53,450 nt of DNA, from NCBI GenBank assembly GCA_001970955.1, contig MPUH01000453.1, positions 1-53,450 of the forward strand, written 5' to 3'. This DNA comes from Stentor coeruleus. Lineage: Eukaryota; Ciliophora; Heterotrichea; Heterotrichida; Stentoridae. The notes under the pieces are model-generated. The model was not told the origin of the DNA, did no database searches, and saw nothing but the letters and a program-made list of their open reading frames with translations. Of this stretch, positions 18,936-28,910 are shown piece by piece (the stretch's first letter is position 1; each line of letters opens with the position of its first letter). The translations under genes were made by a program, and so were the position numbers.

Positions 18936-19826
18936 ATGCTCAAAAGGTTCTTGCCTATTATCCGTTTTCACTCCGAAAAGCTGCCAAGTAAAGCTGAAGA
19001 CCTAAAGCTTAACGAGAAAAAAGCTCTTCAAGATATACACGATGAGAATATTGAGCAGGGGAAAAAAAAGATTTCTGACTGGTTCCCTGACCCAAATGTA
19101 CCTGTGGATCGTAAACAGTACCCAATGTATCCAAGTGCATATGGACCTAGTGATGAAGAAGACACACCTGCATTTTTTTTAGAAGACCTTAAGGATTATC
19201 AATACATTTATACACCGAAGGCTGCTCTTGATTTTGCTGATTCAGATTTTTGTCTGATTTTCCAAGCTAAACGACGATATTTTTTCTATCCTTCCAAGCT
19301 CCGTTACTCGTGGAAAATTATTTTCCCTGTTTTTTTCTCTGCAGCTATCACATTTCAAGCTGCAGCTCATGCGACTTCTATTATTGCCCTTAGCTGGGCT
19401 TTACCGCTTGTTATTCTCACGAGGGGGCTTATGGCTAAACAAATTTTTCTTCATAAAGACGGCAAGAAAATCAAAGTTTTGTATAAAAGATTCAAATTCG
19501 GAAGGACTCTAGAAAAAATCATCGATATTAAAGATTTCAAAGAGCCAAGTGGAGATGCATTTCTTATGTGGAGTTTTTACGAGTTCCCAGATGACCTAAA
19601 AACTTTTAATGAAAACCCCAACATAGAAAAGATTACTTTCGCTAAATATTGGGGATGGTGGTCATTCTTTATCCTCCCCAAGTATCCAGAAATCATAAAC
19701 AGGGAAGTATTAATCAATGCTCTAAATGGAATTTACATCGACACCAAGCAGAGTGGAGGCGAGGATTTAAAGAGTAGATACTTTATACTAGAAAAAAAGC
19801 AAGGATCTCAGTCTAATGTTAGCTAA
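18936..19826 (+). CDS. Putative mitochondrial membrane protein of unknown function
   Basis: 296 residues from the ATG at 18936. The N-terminus, MLKRFLPIIRFHSEKLPSK, is basic and amphipathic without acids before residue 14, as in a mitochondrial presequence. Two adjacent hydrophobic segments lie in the middle (KIIFPVFFSAAITFQAAAHA and IIALSWALPLVILTRGLMA), probably a hairpin in the inner membrane. The remainder is soluble, with DWFPDPNVPVDRKQYPMYPS near the start and a Trp-rich KYWGWWSFFILPKYP near the end. I do not recognise the family. It resembles lineage-specific subunits of ciliate respiratory complexes in size and layout only. Its stop codon is one nucleotide from the stop of the convergent gene. 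Confidence 0.75.
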   Translation: MLKRFLPIIRFHSEKLPSKAEDLKLNEKKALQDIHDENIEQGKKKISDWFPDPNVPVDRKQYPMYPSAYGPSDEEDTPAFFLEDLKDYQYIYTPKAALDFADSDFCLIFQAKRRYFFYPSKLRYSWKIIFPVFFSAAITFQAAAHATSIIALSWALPLVILTRGLMAKQIFLHKDGKKIKVLYKRFKFGRTLEKIIDIKDFKEPSGDAFLMWSFYEFPDDLKTFNENPNIEKITFAKYWGWWSFFILPKYPEIINREVLINALNGIYIDTKQSGGEDLKSRYFILEKKQGSQSNVS

Positions 19827-19827
19827 A

Positions 19828-20136
19828 TTATGGGAAATGGAAGCGACCTTTAGGTCCAAGGTGGTCTCCATACACCTCACCCTTAGCTAGGACTTGGTGA
19901 TAAGGATCATCCTTAAGCTTAAGAAGACCTTTTCTCAACGGCACATAGCAAACTTTGTGAGTAGGCCCTTTTCTGTACATCTTAATAAGTGATGGTAAGA
20001 ACATAAGTCCACCTAAAAGACACACTTTTTTACCTGCGCTATGGACAAATGAGTTTTCCAAACGTTGTAGTCTTACAATGCTGATCTGAACAAACTTCTG
20101 ATCATTGAACTTGAGTTTAAGAGCCCTTGAAAACAT
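19828..20136 (-). CDS. Small unknown protein, possibly mitochondrial
   Basis: 102 residues, MFSRALKLKFND onward, with a basic amphipathic N-terminus, one hydrophobic stretch (KVCLLGGLMFLPSLIKMY) and a basic C-terminal part ending GPKGRFHFP. The codon pattern and lack of internal stops in this AT-rich context support a real gene. The layout, a short presequence-like start followed by a single membrane segment, is common among accessory subunits of the mitochondrial respiratory chain or mitoribosome. That is inference only. Its TAA stop begins one nucleotide after the TAA of the gene on the other strand. Confidence 0.65.
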   Translation of the reverse strand: MFSRALKLKFNDQKFVQISIVRLQRLENSFVHSAGKKVCLLGGLMFLPSLIKMYRKGPTHKVCYVPLRKGLLKLKDDPYHQVLAKGEVYGDHLGPKGRFHFP

Positions 20137-20389
20137 TTATTATTCATATTTAGTATTAGGGTATAGGGAAGGTTGTGATTTTTATATGATATATATTGTA
20201 TATATCGATAATTCTATAGAGACTTGGTGTGATTTGTCCTAATTTTAAATTTTCATATAAATTTGTATAGTTTTTAGTGCTATTAATTCATTACTTCTCT
20301 CAAAATTCAACCAATAATCCTATAAATAATCATTCAAATTTTATCCCAAAATATTCTCTTAAATCAACCCAATTTTCATAAACCTCCTA

Positions 20390-20698
20390 TTATTTATTTA
20401 AAACAACAGCCAGATACAAAGCCAAAGCCACAAGAATCACTGCAAAAATTGCCCAAACCTGATTATGATTTTCCTTATTATCCATAAAATCTTCTTGCAA
20501 TTGCTCTCTGTCTTTTTTCTTGTTACTTTTGAACCTGCCTTTTCTTGACTCAAACACCTGGTCAAATGAAGCTGATTTTGTCAATGTTGGCAAAGGTTTC
20601 TGCTTTACAAAGCCAGGGTTTCTATTACTAACTGGTCTTGTATATAGATGAATAATAGGTATGCAGGCCAGTCCTCCAAACAAAATAGCGAATTCCAT
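20390..20698 (-). CDS. Small protein with membrane segments at both ends
   Basis: 102 residues. A hydrophobic stretch lies at the N-terminus (MEFAILFGGLACIPIIHLY) and another at the C-terminus (VWAIFAVILVALALYLAVVL), the latter ending only two residues before the stop, as in a tail-anchored protein. The middle is polar and basic (SRKGRFKSNKKKDREQLQED). I do not recognise a family. The unbroken frame and contrast with the flanking spacers support expression. It could be an endoplasmic reticulum or mitochondrial outer membrane protein. Confidence 0.65.
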   Translation of the reverse strand: MEFAILFGGLACIPIIHLYTRPVSNRNPGFVKQKPLPTLTKSASFDQVFESRKGRFKSNKKKDREQLQEDFMDNKENHNQVWAIFAVILVALALYLAVVLNK

Positions 20699-21352
20699 TA
20701 GATTTGGAAGTATAAAATTATCTAATAATATTGAAAATAAGATATTATAATAAGTATTTATAAGTTCAGGAAAATGATAGTAAATTGTCTTTTGTTTATG
20801 ATTTTATTTCTGAGACACTTTTTGTTAAGATTTTCGTTAAATTTTATGATAGATTAGGGTTTTATGAGCAGCTCTTTTTTGCAATTTTATGTTGGGTGCA
20901 TTGCATGCAAATAAGTGGTTTAGTTTGGATGAATTAAATGCATATTTTAATTTGATATTAGTTAAATGAGTAGAATTAATAATGCTGATGCAGGGCTGCA
21001 TGGAAATTTAGGAAATGCCATTGTATTTAAGTTTTTATATGGAATTAAAAACAAGGACTGCTTTTTGAAGTTTAGATTTTATAAGGCAAAACTACATTTA
21101 ATTAGCATTCATAACTTTATTAAGCATCACAAATTAACAACTACCTACCAAAATTCCCATTAATCAAATTTTACCATAATGATTCTATTTCCTTATCGTA
21201 ACTCCCCCAATTTAAACATTACAATATAAAATGCAATTCTAATATCTATTCATCACCTTTATCTGCTATTAACGGATTTTAAAATCCTCACAACTTCCTA
21301 AAATCACCTCTTAATCCTAATCAAAACCCTAAATTCTCTTCCACAATACCCT
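20699..21352. promoter_or_regulatory. Divergent intergenic region
   Basis: AT-rich spacer between the gene ending upstream on the minus strand and the carboxypeptidase gene. An open frame at 20966-21163 (65 codons) has no recognisable motif and is not called. Confidence 0.4.
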
Positions 21353-21697
21353 GAAACAATCCAATTCCTCAATTTATTTATTTTTTCTCACTTCCCATTC
21401 ATTAAAGTTTATCTATAACGTTCTATTTATTCTGCTAACCTAAAATCAATCCTCAACACCTCATATAACCACTATATATCACATCTTTATAAAAATTCAG
21501 AAAGATTTCTAAAAATGAATCTCANGAAACAATCCAATTCCTCAATTTATTTATTTTTTCTCACTTCCCATTCATTAAAGTTTATCTATAACGTTCTATC
21601 TATTCTGCTAACCTAAAATCAATCCTCAACACTTCATATAACCACTATATATCACATCTTTATAAAAATTCAGAAAGATTTCTAAAAATGAATCTCA
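21353..21697. repeat. Unmerged contig overlap around N at 21525
   Basis: 21353-21524 and 21526-21697 are the same 172-nt sequence with two transition differences, separated by a single N. The first copy ends and the second ends at the same point, three codons into the carboxypeptidase gene. This is the signature of two contigs scaffolded without merging their overlap. The true 5' flank of the gene is therefore 173 nt shorter than shown. Confidence 0.9.
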
Positions 21698-24054
21698 ACA
21701 AAAGTTTTGACTTGAGCTTTGCAAGTGACCCAACTCTTATCTTTCCTACCCAATTTTTCACGCCTACAAAGTACAAGTTTGAGCTAGGTGGATTACTAGT
21801 CTACGATATCAAAGCTGAGTTGAAAACTGGGGATTTTATCATACCAGTCAATTCACCGTTTGGGTTAAAAAGAATCCTTATACCAACTCATTACATACTT
21901 GAACTTCCAGAAGACCCTTCTTTATTAGCATTTAACAGCAAATTTGAATGTGGGAATCTAGCTAAAGCTGTAAAACTGAGTGATTATGAATATGACTTAT
22001 ATACTCGATCTGATACAGGGAATACTGAGCAGAACCATTGGTATTATTTTTCAGTACAAAACCCTAGGAAAACTTCGATAACATTTAATATATGTAATTT
22101 GAAGAAATCTGATCCACTTTATATGAGTGGAATGAAACCTTGCATATGGAGTTGTAAAGCTAAAGAACTTGAGAATCAAGGGTGGCATAGGTCTGGGACA
22201 TGTGTGAGCTACTTTCTTAAAGATAATGGGACTTATACATTGAAGTTCACTTATGGGTTTAAGTATAGTGGCGATATTGTGTATTTTGCTTATTCACAGC
22301 CTTATTCGTATAGTGAACTTCAGGGGTACTTGAGGACGATTGCTAGCCAGCATAAGGAGATATTAAGGATGGACCAGCTTTGTTTAAGTAATGATGGGAA
22401 AGAGTGTAGCTTGCTGACTATTACAGATTCGATACAGGATTATATTGACTATGAGACTGAAGTTAAAGATATGAATGATATGGTTAGGTGTCTAAGGAAA
22501 TTCAGAAAACCCAAGCCAGGCTTCCGTAAAAAGACCCCAGACAAACATTCCCATAAAAAAGCTATAGTACTAATGGCCCGAGTGCATAGCGGAGAGACTG
22601 TTTCAAGCTTCATGATGCTTGGTGCCATTGAATATCTTCTAAGTTCTTATATGACAGCCTTATTTCTCCGTAAGAACTTTATTTTCAAAATCATCCCAAT
22701 GCTAAACCCTGATGGAGTCTATTTCGGTAACTACCGATGCTGTCTTAAAGGTACAGACCTCAATAGAAAATGGCTTCGTCCCCATAAGATCTCTTCACCC
22801 ACAATATATCATGCAAAACTTATGGTCTTTGCTTTAGCAGCACGTCATGATATCAAACTTGTATGTGATTTCCATGGCCATACAAAGAAAAAATCTGTGT
22901 TTATGTATGGCTGTTCAGTCAAACCTGACAATTATGAAGATATGAGAAATAATCTTTTAACTAGAGTTGTCCCTTATTACATGTATAAACGGAATAGATT
23001 TTTTTCATTCCGGCTCTCCCATTATCGTATTGAAAAGTATAAAGAGTCAACTTCTCGCATTGTGCTTTTTAAAGAACTACAGATCCCTCACTGCTATACT
23101 ATGGAAGCATCTTTTTTTGGTCCTGAAGGAGGCAACTCACATTTTTCAGTTGAGGATTTGAAGACTTTGGGCAAAGACCTTTGTCGTTTTTGCACTGTTT
23201 TCATTAAAAACTCTTTTTACCACCGAGCTATCGCTGATACAAATAGCTATCTTAGAAGCTTAAGAGTTAAATCCCTTATGCAAAAATACCAAGATAAAAA
23301 CACGAAAATGCATATTGAAATATCTTCAGCTCCAATACCAGATAAGAATGTTGAAGAATATAAAAAAGAGACTCAAGATAACAAAATTGAAGCATATGAA
23401 AAGCTTTTTACTAGTGATGAGGAACTAGAGAAAATTGAAGAAATAGAAGAAAATGAGGGAAATGATGAAGATAATGAAAAAACTGAAGATAATGATGATA
23501 ATGCATTTTGGGAGCAAGTTGATATTGTGCCTTGCTTACCTGATGCTGATAGTAGTGGAAGTGACTCTGAAGCTTATAATGAGATTATGGATGATGGGGA
23601 AAGGGTCGAAAATAATGCGGAAGTTATTATGACTCCAATTGTAACAAGTGTTGACCTGGAAAAAAAGTTTAAAATTGTGAGGAATGAGAGATTTTTGAGT
23701 AATAGGAATAGTAGTGTGCCAAGGAATGAACAGTGCTTGGCGGTATCGTGGAATAAAAAAATCAATGAGAGTTTGGTTTTACAAACTTTTAGGTTCCCAG
23801 AAACAGAAGTGGAGATTAAAAAAACTAAACATTTTGAGCCGGTTAGAGCATCGATTGGAGTTCGAACATATAGACACAGAGTTTCTAAATCTTTAAACAC
23901 AGGTAAGAATAGTTTAAGATTTTTGCCTGCTCTTAACAGTTTTTCAAAGTCAGGAGATACTAAGAAAATGCCGACATTGATGTCGTTTCAAGGAATGGCG
24001 GAACAAATAAGCAAGATTGTTTCTTTCGGAAACAGTTCTCAACACAGAAAATAA
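21688..24054 (+). CDS. Cytosolic carboxypeptidase (CCP/AGBL, M14 family)
   Basis: 788 residues. The N-terminal beta-domain of CCPs is at about 30-200, including NHWYYFSVQNPRK. The M14 catalytic domain follows. Zinc ligands are H300 and E303 in ARVHSGETVSS and H396 in CDFHGHTKK. The NPDG motif is in LNPDGVYFGNYRC, with substrate-binding Arg in TDLNRKW. The catalytic Glu is E473 in YTMEASFFGP. All are present, so it should be active. The family removes glutamate from polyglutamylated tubulin or the tubulin C-terminus. The last 240 residues are disordered, with a strongly acidic run around 570-600 (EELEKIEEIEENEGNDEDNE) that resembles a tubulin tail. The opposing enzyme type, a TTLL, lies 3.4 kb away. 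Confidence 0.95.
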   Translation: MNLNKSFDLSFASDPTLIFPTQFFTPTKYKFELGGLLVYDIKAELKTGDFIIPVNSPFGLKRILIPTHYILELPEDPSLLAFNSKFECGNLAKAVKLSDYEYDLYTRSDTGNTEQNHWYYFSVQNPRKTSITFNICNLKKSDPLYMSGMKPCIWSCKAKELENQGWHRSGTCVSYFLKDNGTYTLKFTYGFKYSGDIVYFAYSQPYSYSELQGYLRTIASQHKEILRMDQLCLSNDGKECSLLTITDSIQDYIDYETEVKDMNDMVRCLRKFRKPKPGFRKKTPDKHSHKKAIVLMARVHSGETVSSFMMLGAIEYLLSSYMTALFLRKNFIFKIIPMLNPDGVYFGNYRCCLKGTDLNRKWLRPHKISSPTIYHAKLMVFALAARHDIKLVCDFHGHTKKKSVFMYGCSVKPDNYEDMRNNLLTRVVPYYMYKRNRFFSFRLSHYRIEKYKESTSRIVLFKELQIPHCYTMEASFFGPEGGNSHFSVEDLKTLGKDLCRFCTVFIKNSFYHRAIADTNSYLRSLRVKSLMQKYQDKNTKMHIEISSAPIPDKNVEEYKKETQDNKIEAYEKLFTSDEELEKIEEIEENEGNDEDNEKTEDNDDNAFWEQVDIVPCLPDADSSGSDSEAYNEIMDDGERVENNAEVIMTPIVTSVDLEKKFKIVRNERFLSNRNSSVPRNEQCLAVSWNKKINESLVLQTFRFPETEVEIKKTKHFEPVRASIGVRTYRHRVSKSLNTGKNSLRFLPALNSFSKSGDTKKMPTLMSFQGMAEQISKIVSFGNSSQHRK

Positions 24055-24330
24055 TATGGAAACTAAATATTATGTAGTATATCTATGCATGAGATTTTAA
24101 TATTGCTATTTTTTCCTATGAAATTTACTTAAACTTAACTTTCATACAAAACTTTATAACTCTAAACAACTCTAATTCCAGCATAATCTATCTATATTAA
24201 AATCACCCCTTCAATAACCTAAATTCTCCAATTTATATCATAAACACTATACATTACAAATCCTAAATATCCAAACTTATCATTCCATCTATCTCTAAAT
24301 TTTCTCTATATAATAAATAATTCAATAACA
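24055..24330. other. Short intergenic region
   Basis: 276 nt of AT-rich sequence between two genes on the plus strand. No feature is seen. Confidence 0.4.
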
Positions 24331-25290
24331 ATGAGCTACAATTCATGCAATGATCTCGGTATTCCCTGGTGCTCTGTAATCTATTCTTTCCTAGCTCTAT
24401 CATTCCTCCTACTCATCCTGACTGTAACTTTTATTCAGATAATCCAATACACTTTAATATACAAAGAATCTCGAATTATGAACTATAGCAAAAATCTAGT
24501 GTTTGCTGCGCAGTTTCTACAACTTTTTTCAATGTGTTTACACTATGCTTTTGTTGGAGATGATTTCAACATAATCTTCTTACTTCAAGAATACTTTCTC
24601 AATGTACAGTATTCTTTGGTTTTCTACTACTTTCTAATACAGCTCTCAGAAAATATGAGATCTTTACGACAAGTTAAAATCCCTTTGATAATCCTTAATG
24701 GGCTCATGCTTATTGGTTTTATTGTATTTCTAGCTGTTTACATTGCCCTTGATTTGGATATTTATTCATGTAATAGTATCATTTGGGTCTATCTTCATGG
24801 ATGCGGCATAGTCTTAAGTAGCATTTTCATATATTTAGGCTATCACGCAGGGAAAAACCTTAAAGTTATTGCTCAGAATTATAACATCGTAGTCAACAAC
24901 AATAAACTTAAACACTTTTGGTAGCATCTATTCAGGGTTATTATTGCCAGTATGAGCATTGCTAGTATTGTTAATATATGTGAATCAGTGTATTTTATTG
25001 ACATCAGTAATCATGATTGCTTTAATAGTTACTCAGATGATGAATATCTGGATATTGCGGTTTTTATATTGATTAGGGTTTTTTCTCATTATCTTTTCTT
25101 AGTCAGTTGTTTGTATATTTTTAAAAATGAAAGGAAAAAATCGATTTATAGTGAAATTAATTCAGAAAGTGAAAAAAGCTTACCGAACCCTTTTGAAGAG
25201 CCAAGCGCTTGGGTTTTTTCTCCGACAACAACACAGTTGGATGCAATATTGGAATGTTCCCAGAATTCGAATCAGGGTAGTTATAAATAA
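24331..25290 (+). CDS. Seven-transmembrane protein, one 15-nt intron
   Basis: 314 residues after removing the intron at 24921-24935, which carries an in-frame TAG and restores FWVIIASMSIASIV across the join. Seven hydrophobic segments can be seen: WCSVIYSFLALSFLLLILTV, LVFAAQFLQLFSMCLHYAF, NVQYSLVFYYFLIQL, IPLIILNGLMLIGFIVFLAV, SIIWVYLHGCGIVLSSIFIY, WVIIASMSIASIVNICESVY and IAVFILIRVFSHYLFLVSCL. A polar C-terminal tail follows. The arrangement resembles GPCR-like or THH1/TOM1/TOM3-type membrane proteins; I cannot choose. Intron 6 nt before TM6 would truncate the protein if retained. Confidence 0.85.
24921..24935 (+). other. 15-nt intron
   Basis: GTAGCATCTATTCAG. It contains an in-frame TAG; removal joins two membrane-protein frames exactly. 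T9-A10 is present. Confidence 0.93.
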
Positions 25291-26250
25291 ATTCATTTAA
25301 AAATAAAAAGTGGATGCATTTAGAGATATATTTTGTGAAAGAAAAATGTTTATTTTGTTTGAATTATAAACTTGATAATTATTTATGATGAGTAAATATG
25401 GTTAAAAATTAAAAGAGGTATTTGGAGAATAAAGTTTTTGCAATGCTTTTTGGTTAGTTATGGCCAGTTTGATTAAAGAGTTTAGATATTAGGCTAAAAA
25501 AACTATAAATGATTATAGTCTGCAAGAGTGGAATGATATTCAAAGCTTAGTGAATATTACATAGAATCAATTTAGAATTAAAAGAATATGATTTATATAA
25601 TAATATAAAAAACTATGAAATTTTGAAATAATTAACTATTTTTGCTATTATTATACTAATTCCCCTCTATCTTAATTTTTAGCAGAAAAATAGTATGTGT
25701 GGAATTTTCTTAACTAAAATAAAGCTTTAATGGTTAGGCTAGATTAATGCTTTTATCAAGGTTCCTCTGGTCTTTACTGCTGAAGGGTAAAGAATGAAAA
25801 TTTTCTAATCAACTTTTAAGCAAACTGTAAATTAAATTTCATTATAATATTAGACAAAAACCTAATTATACAGAATGAACGGTAATTTTTTATTATTTTT
25901 CAAACTTGATTATTTACTGATATTCCTTTGTTTAAAATTTCTGAGATTTCTCAGATAATTTTTGCTTGATTGTGCTAAATAACAATAATTTTATAATAAT
26001 CAATTCTAGACTTTATGCACGAGATCTTTTCATATTATATAATATATAAATTTAATTAATAAACAAAGGATGCTAAGTGTTGATTAAATTGAATAAGCAA
26101 CATAATATAAAGATAGCATATATAGCTTTAATAATAACATTATTTTTTATAAATGTTTAAATTTCTATATAAAACTATCCAATTTTCTACCTTATTTATC
26201 CTTTACAATATTATAATATCTAACTTTATATATATTCTTGCACCCTTTCT
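25291..26250. other. Long convergent intergenic region
   Basis: 960 nt between the 7-TM gene and the coiled-coil RING gene. No intact gene. Two short protein-like runs interrupted by TAA/TAG occur: from the ATG at 25460 (MASLIKEFRY, then KKTINDYSLQEWNDIQSLVN) and from the ATG at 25695 (MCGIFLTKIKL, INAFIKVPLVFTAEG). They may be fossils or chance. Confidence 0.35.
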
Positions 26251-28697
26251 TTACGCATTCAATATATGCTTCATATCTTGTATTGCTTGCTTCTTATACA
26301 AAATCTTGCCAAAAATTTCATCAAATCTACTTACAGGCACTGTAGCTCGAACAAGTCCATCACACTCTTTACAACTTTCATTGACAGCTGGACGACAATT
26401 CTTACAATTCAAATGCCCACAAGGAACACAAACAACTGCATTTTCCAAATTTCCAAAACAAGAATGACAAATCAAATTAGTCTCAAGAGAATTCAAAGCA
26501 TTTTCAACCTTTTCTAATACTTTCGCTAAGCTTTTTTCTTTTTCTATAAGTATTTTACCTTTTTTCTGATTTTCTTCATCAAGAACTTTCATCCTGTCTC
26601 TATCATCTTTAATTTCTTGTAAGCGTTTTACAAGGTTTTTATTATCTTCCATTGAGTTTTTGTAGTTGTTTTTTTCTATGACTAGTGCTTGAGATATAGC
26701 AGCTATATCCATATCTTTGGCACTAATTTGATTTTCAAGTTTGGCTTTGATTTCTTTGATATTGTTTAGGTCTTGCTTTAGTATGCTTATATCAGAAGTT
26801 AAGCTTGAAATGATGCTTTTGCATTTTTCAAGTTCAGTTTTGGATGAGTTTAGCTGAAGGGTTAGTGTTTTTTTATCTTTCTCAGAGGTTTCTAAGGAGT
26901 TTTCTGTTTTTTTTATAGTTTCTAAAGCTGTGAAATGAGCAGATTCTATAGTTTCTATAGAGTTTTTTAGTTCTTCTAATGATGAACTGGCTGCTCCAAG
27001 TTCTTCAGTAAGTTCAGAATTGTGCTTCCTTATAGAATATAGTTCATTTATAAGCTCTTGAATTCTTTGGTCTTTCTGTATAAGCATTTGAGATTTTTGG
27101 TTTAGTTCAGAAGTAAACTCCGAAGATTTGTCTTGCATTTTAGTTTTAGATGAAGACTCTTCAAAAAGCTTACTTTTAAGGTTTTCAATTTCTTTTAACA
27201 GTCCTGAAAGTGACTCTTTCAGCTTTATGTTCTCTTCTAATGATTGCTGTAAGGACTTTTTAGTAAAAACATATAGTTGTTGAGTGCTTTGAAAGTCCTC
27301 TTTAACCTTCTTATTATCATTCGTTAAACTTTCTATTGTTTTTGATAAATTCTCAAGGCTTACTCTACAATCATTTAATAATTTGTCTTTATTTCTTAGA
27401 TAATCTTTATACTCTTCCTCACGTCTTGCAAGTATGTCAATTATCTGCTCCCTTTCTGATGCCAAGCTTTTACTCTTTACCGACTCAAATTTCATATCTT
27501 CTTCTAATTGACGATTAGTTTTTTTACTCTGTTCAAACACTTTACTCAAACTTTCTATCAGACCCTTAGATTCATTTTTCCATCTTTCCAACTCTTTATT
27601 CTTAGATTCTAGTTCAAAATTCACATTGCTGATTTTTTCTTCATAGTTTTTAACAAGTTTAGTCAAGTCAGCCGAGTTTTCTATTTGCTCTTTTAATTTC
27701 TGATTATCATTTAGTATGGCAAAATTTTTATCTGTAATTTCTTTTATTATATCATTTAATCGTTTTTCTGATGTTTTTGATTTAGCTTCTTGGATTTCGA
27801 GCTGATCTTTAAGATTGTTATATAATGTAGTTAATTCAGTATGTTTAGCTTTTAATATTGTGATTTCTGATCTTTCTTGTTTTATTTGTTGTTTTAAGGA
27901 TTGGATTTGACTTTCATTTGCCATGTCGATGTTTAATTTTCTGATCTTTCTTGTTTTATTTGTTGTTTTAAGGATTGGATTTGACTTTCATTTGCCATGT
28001 CGATGTTTGATTTTTTAGAAGATTCATTTTTTAAATTTTCATATTCGTTCAGGAGGTTAGCATATTGGCTTTGAAGTTTGCAAGTGCTTTCTTTGTATTC
28101 TTCGTACTCAGAGATTATTTTTTTTTTATCTTTACTTTCTGAGTCAAGGTCGTTTTTTATTTTTTTTATAACAGCGTCTAAGTCGATTTTCACCTTTCTC
28201 AAAGCTTCATTTTCAGCTCGAAAAGTTTCCATTTTGGTGTAGTACTCATCAGCTTCTTTTCTTTTTTTTTCTAAAAGTGCTTTAGTTGTAGCGTTTTCTG
28301 TTTTAAGTGCCCTTATTTCTTCATACCCTTTCAAAAGCTTCATAAGTTCTTCCTGAGTTTTCTCCAATTCCTGCATAGCTTTCTGTTTCTGAGCTTCAAA
28401 AGTGCCAATTCTCAACTTCAATGCATTATTTTCTTTTTCCAACCCAGACACTTTTTCATCCCACCCAGCAGATTTACCTTTTTCATTTTTATATATCATA
28501 GACATACCATCATAATTCCTCTGCAATGTTGCAATTGTTACATCTTTTTGTTGTAATTCCATTTGGAGTTCATCAATTTTACCTTGTAAGTCTGTTTTTT
28601 TCATTGTATCTCCAGGGTGTGAAGCCATTGCATTATTAGTAAGCATATGATGTGCAGCGCTATTAAGTCTTGACCTAGAATCCCGGCGATTTTGCAT
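26251..28697 (-). CDS. Coiled-coil protein with C-terminal RING finger, frame broken by a 74-bp duplication
   Basis: Two frames (28697 to 27933 and 27924 to 26251) join into one protein of 790 residues when one copy of the 74-bp tandem duplication at 27864-28008 is removed. As written, the frame ends right after the first copy (QERSEN, stop), whereas the second copy continues QERSEITILKAKH. Almost the whole protein is coiled coil with clear heptads. At the C-terminus is a C3HC4-type RING: CHSCFGNLENAVVCVPCGH, then LNCKNCRP and CKEC. Long coiled coil plus terminal RING is the layout of E3 ligases such as Bre1, but the coil is too degenerate to assign. A function in ubiquitination is likely from the RING. 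The start MQNRRDSRSRLNS is repeated beyond the N at 28770 through an assembly overlap. Confidence 0.85.
27864..28008. repeat. 74-bp-period tandem duplication inside a gene
   Basis: 27864-27934 and 27938-28008 are identical over 71 nt, separated by 3 nt. The period of 74 shifts the frame and introduces a stop. Collapsing it restores 791 codons including the stop. Confidence 0.92.
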
Positions 28698-28910
28698 ATT
28701 ATATTATTTATTAGTCATTAAGATTAGCTTTTAAGCGATATTCCTACACTTTTACTAAGAGATTTATAGNACATTATTAGTAAGCATATGATGTGCAGCG
28801 CTATTAAGTCTTGACCTAGAATCCCGGCGATTTTGCATATTATATAATTTATTAGTCATTAAGATTAGCTTTTAAGCGATATTCCTACACTTTTACTAAG
28901 AGATTTATAG
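28631..28910. repeat. Unmerged contig overlap around N at 28770
   Basis: 28631-28769 and 28772-28910 are the same 139 nt with one difference. The copy covers the start of the coiled-coil gene and the end of the DHHC gene. After merging, only about 26 nt separate these two tandem genes. Confidence 0.9.

Noticed and set aside
20966..21163. 65-codon open frame in the spacer before the carboxypeptidase gene
   Set aside because: No recognisable motif and unremarkable composition; open frames of this length occur by chance.
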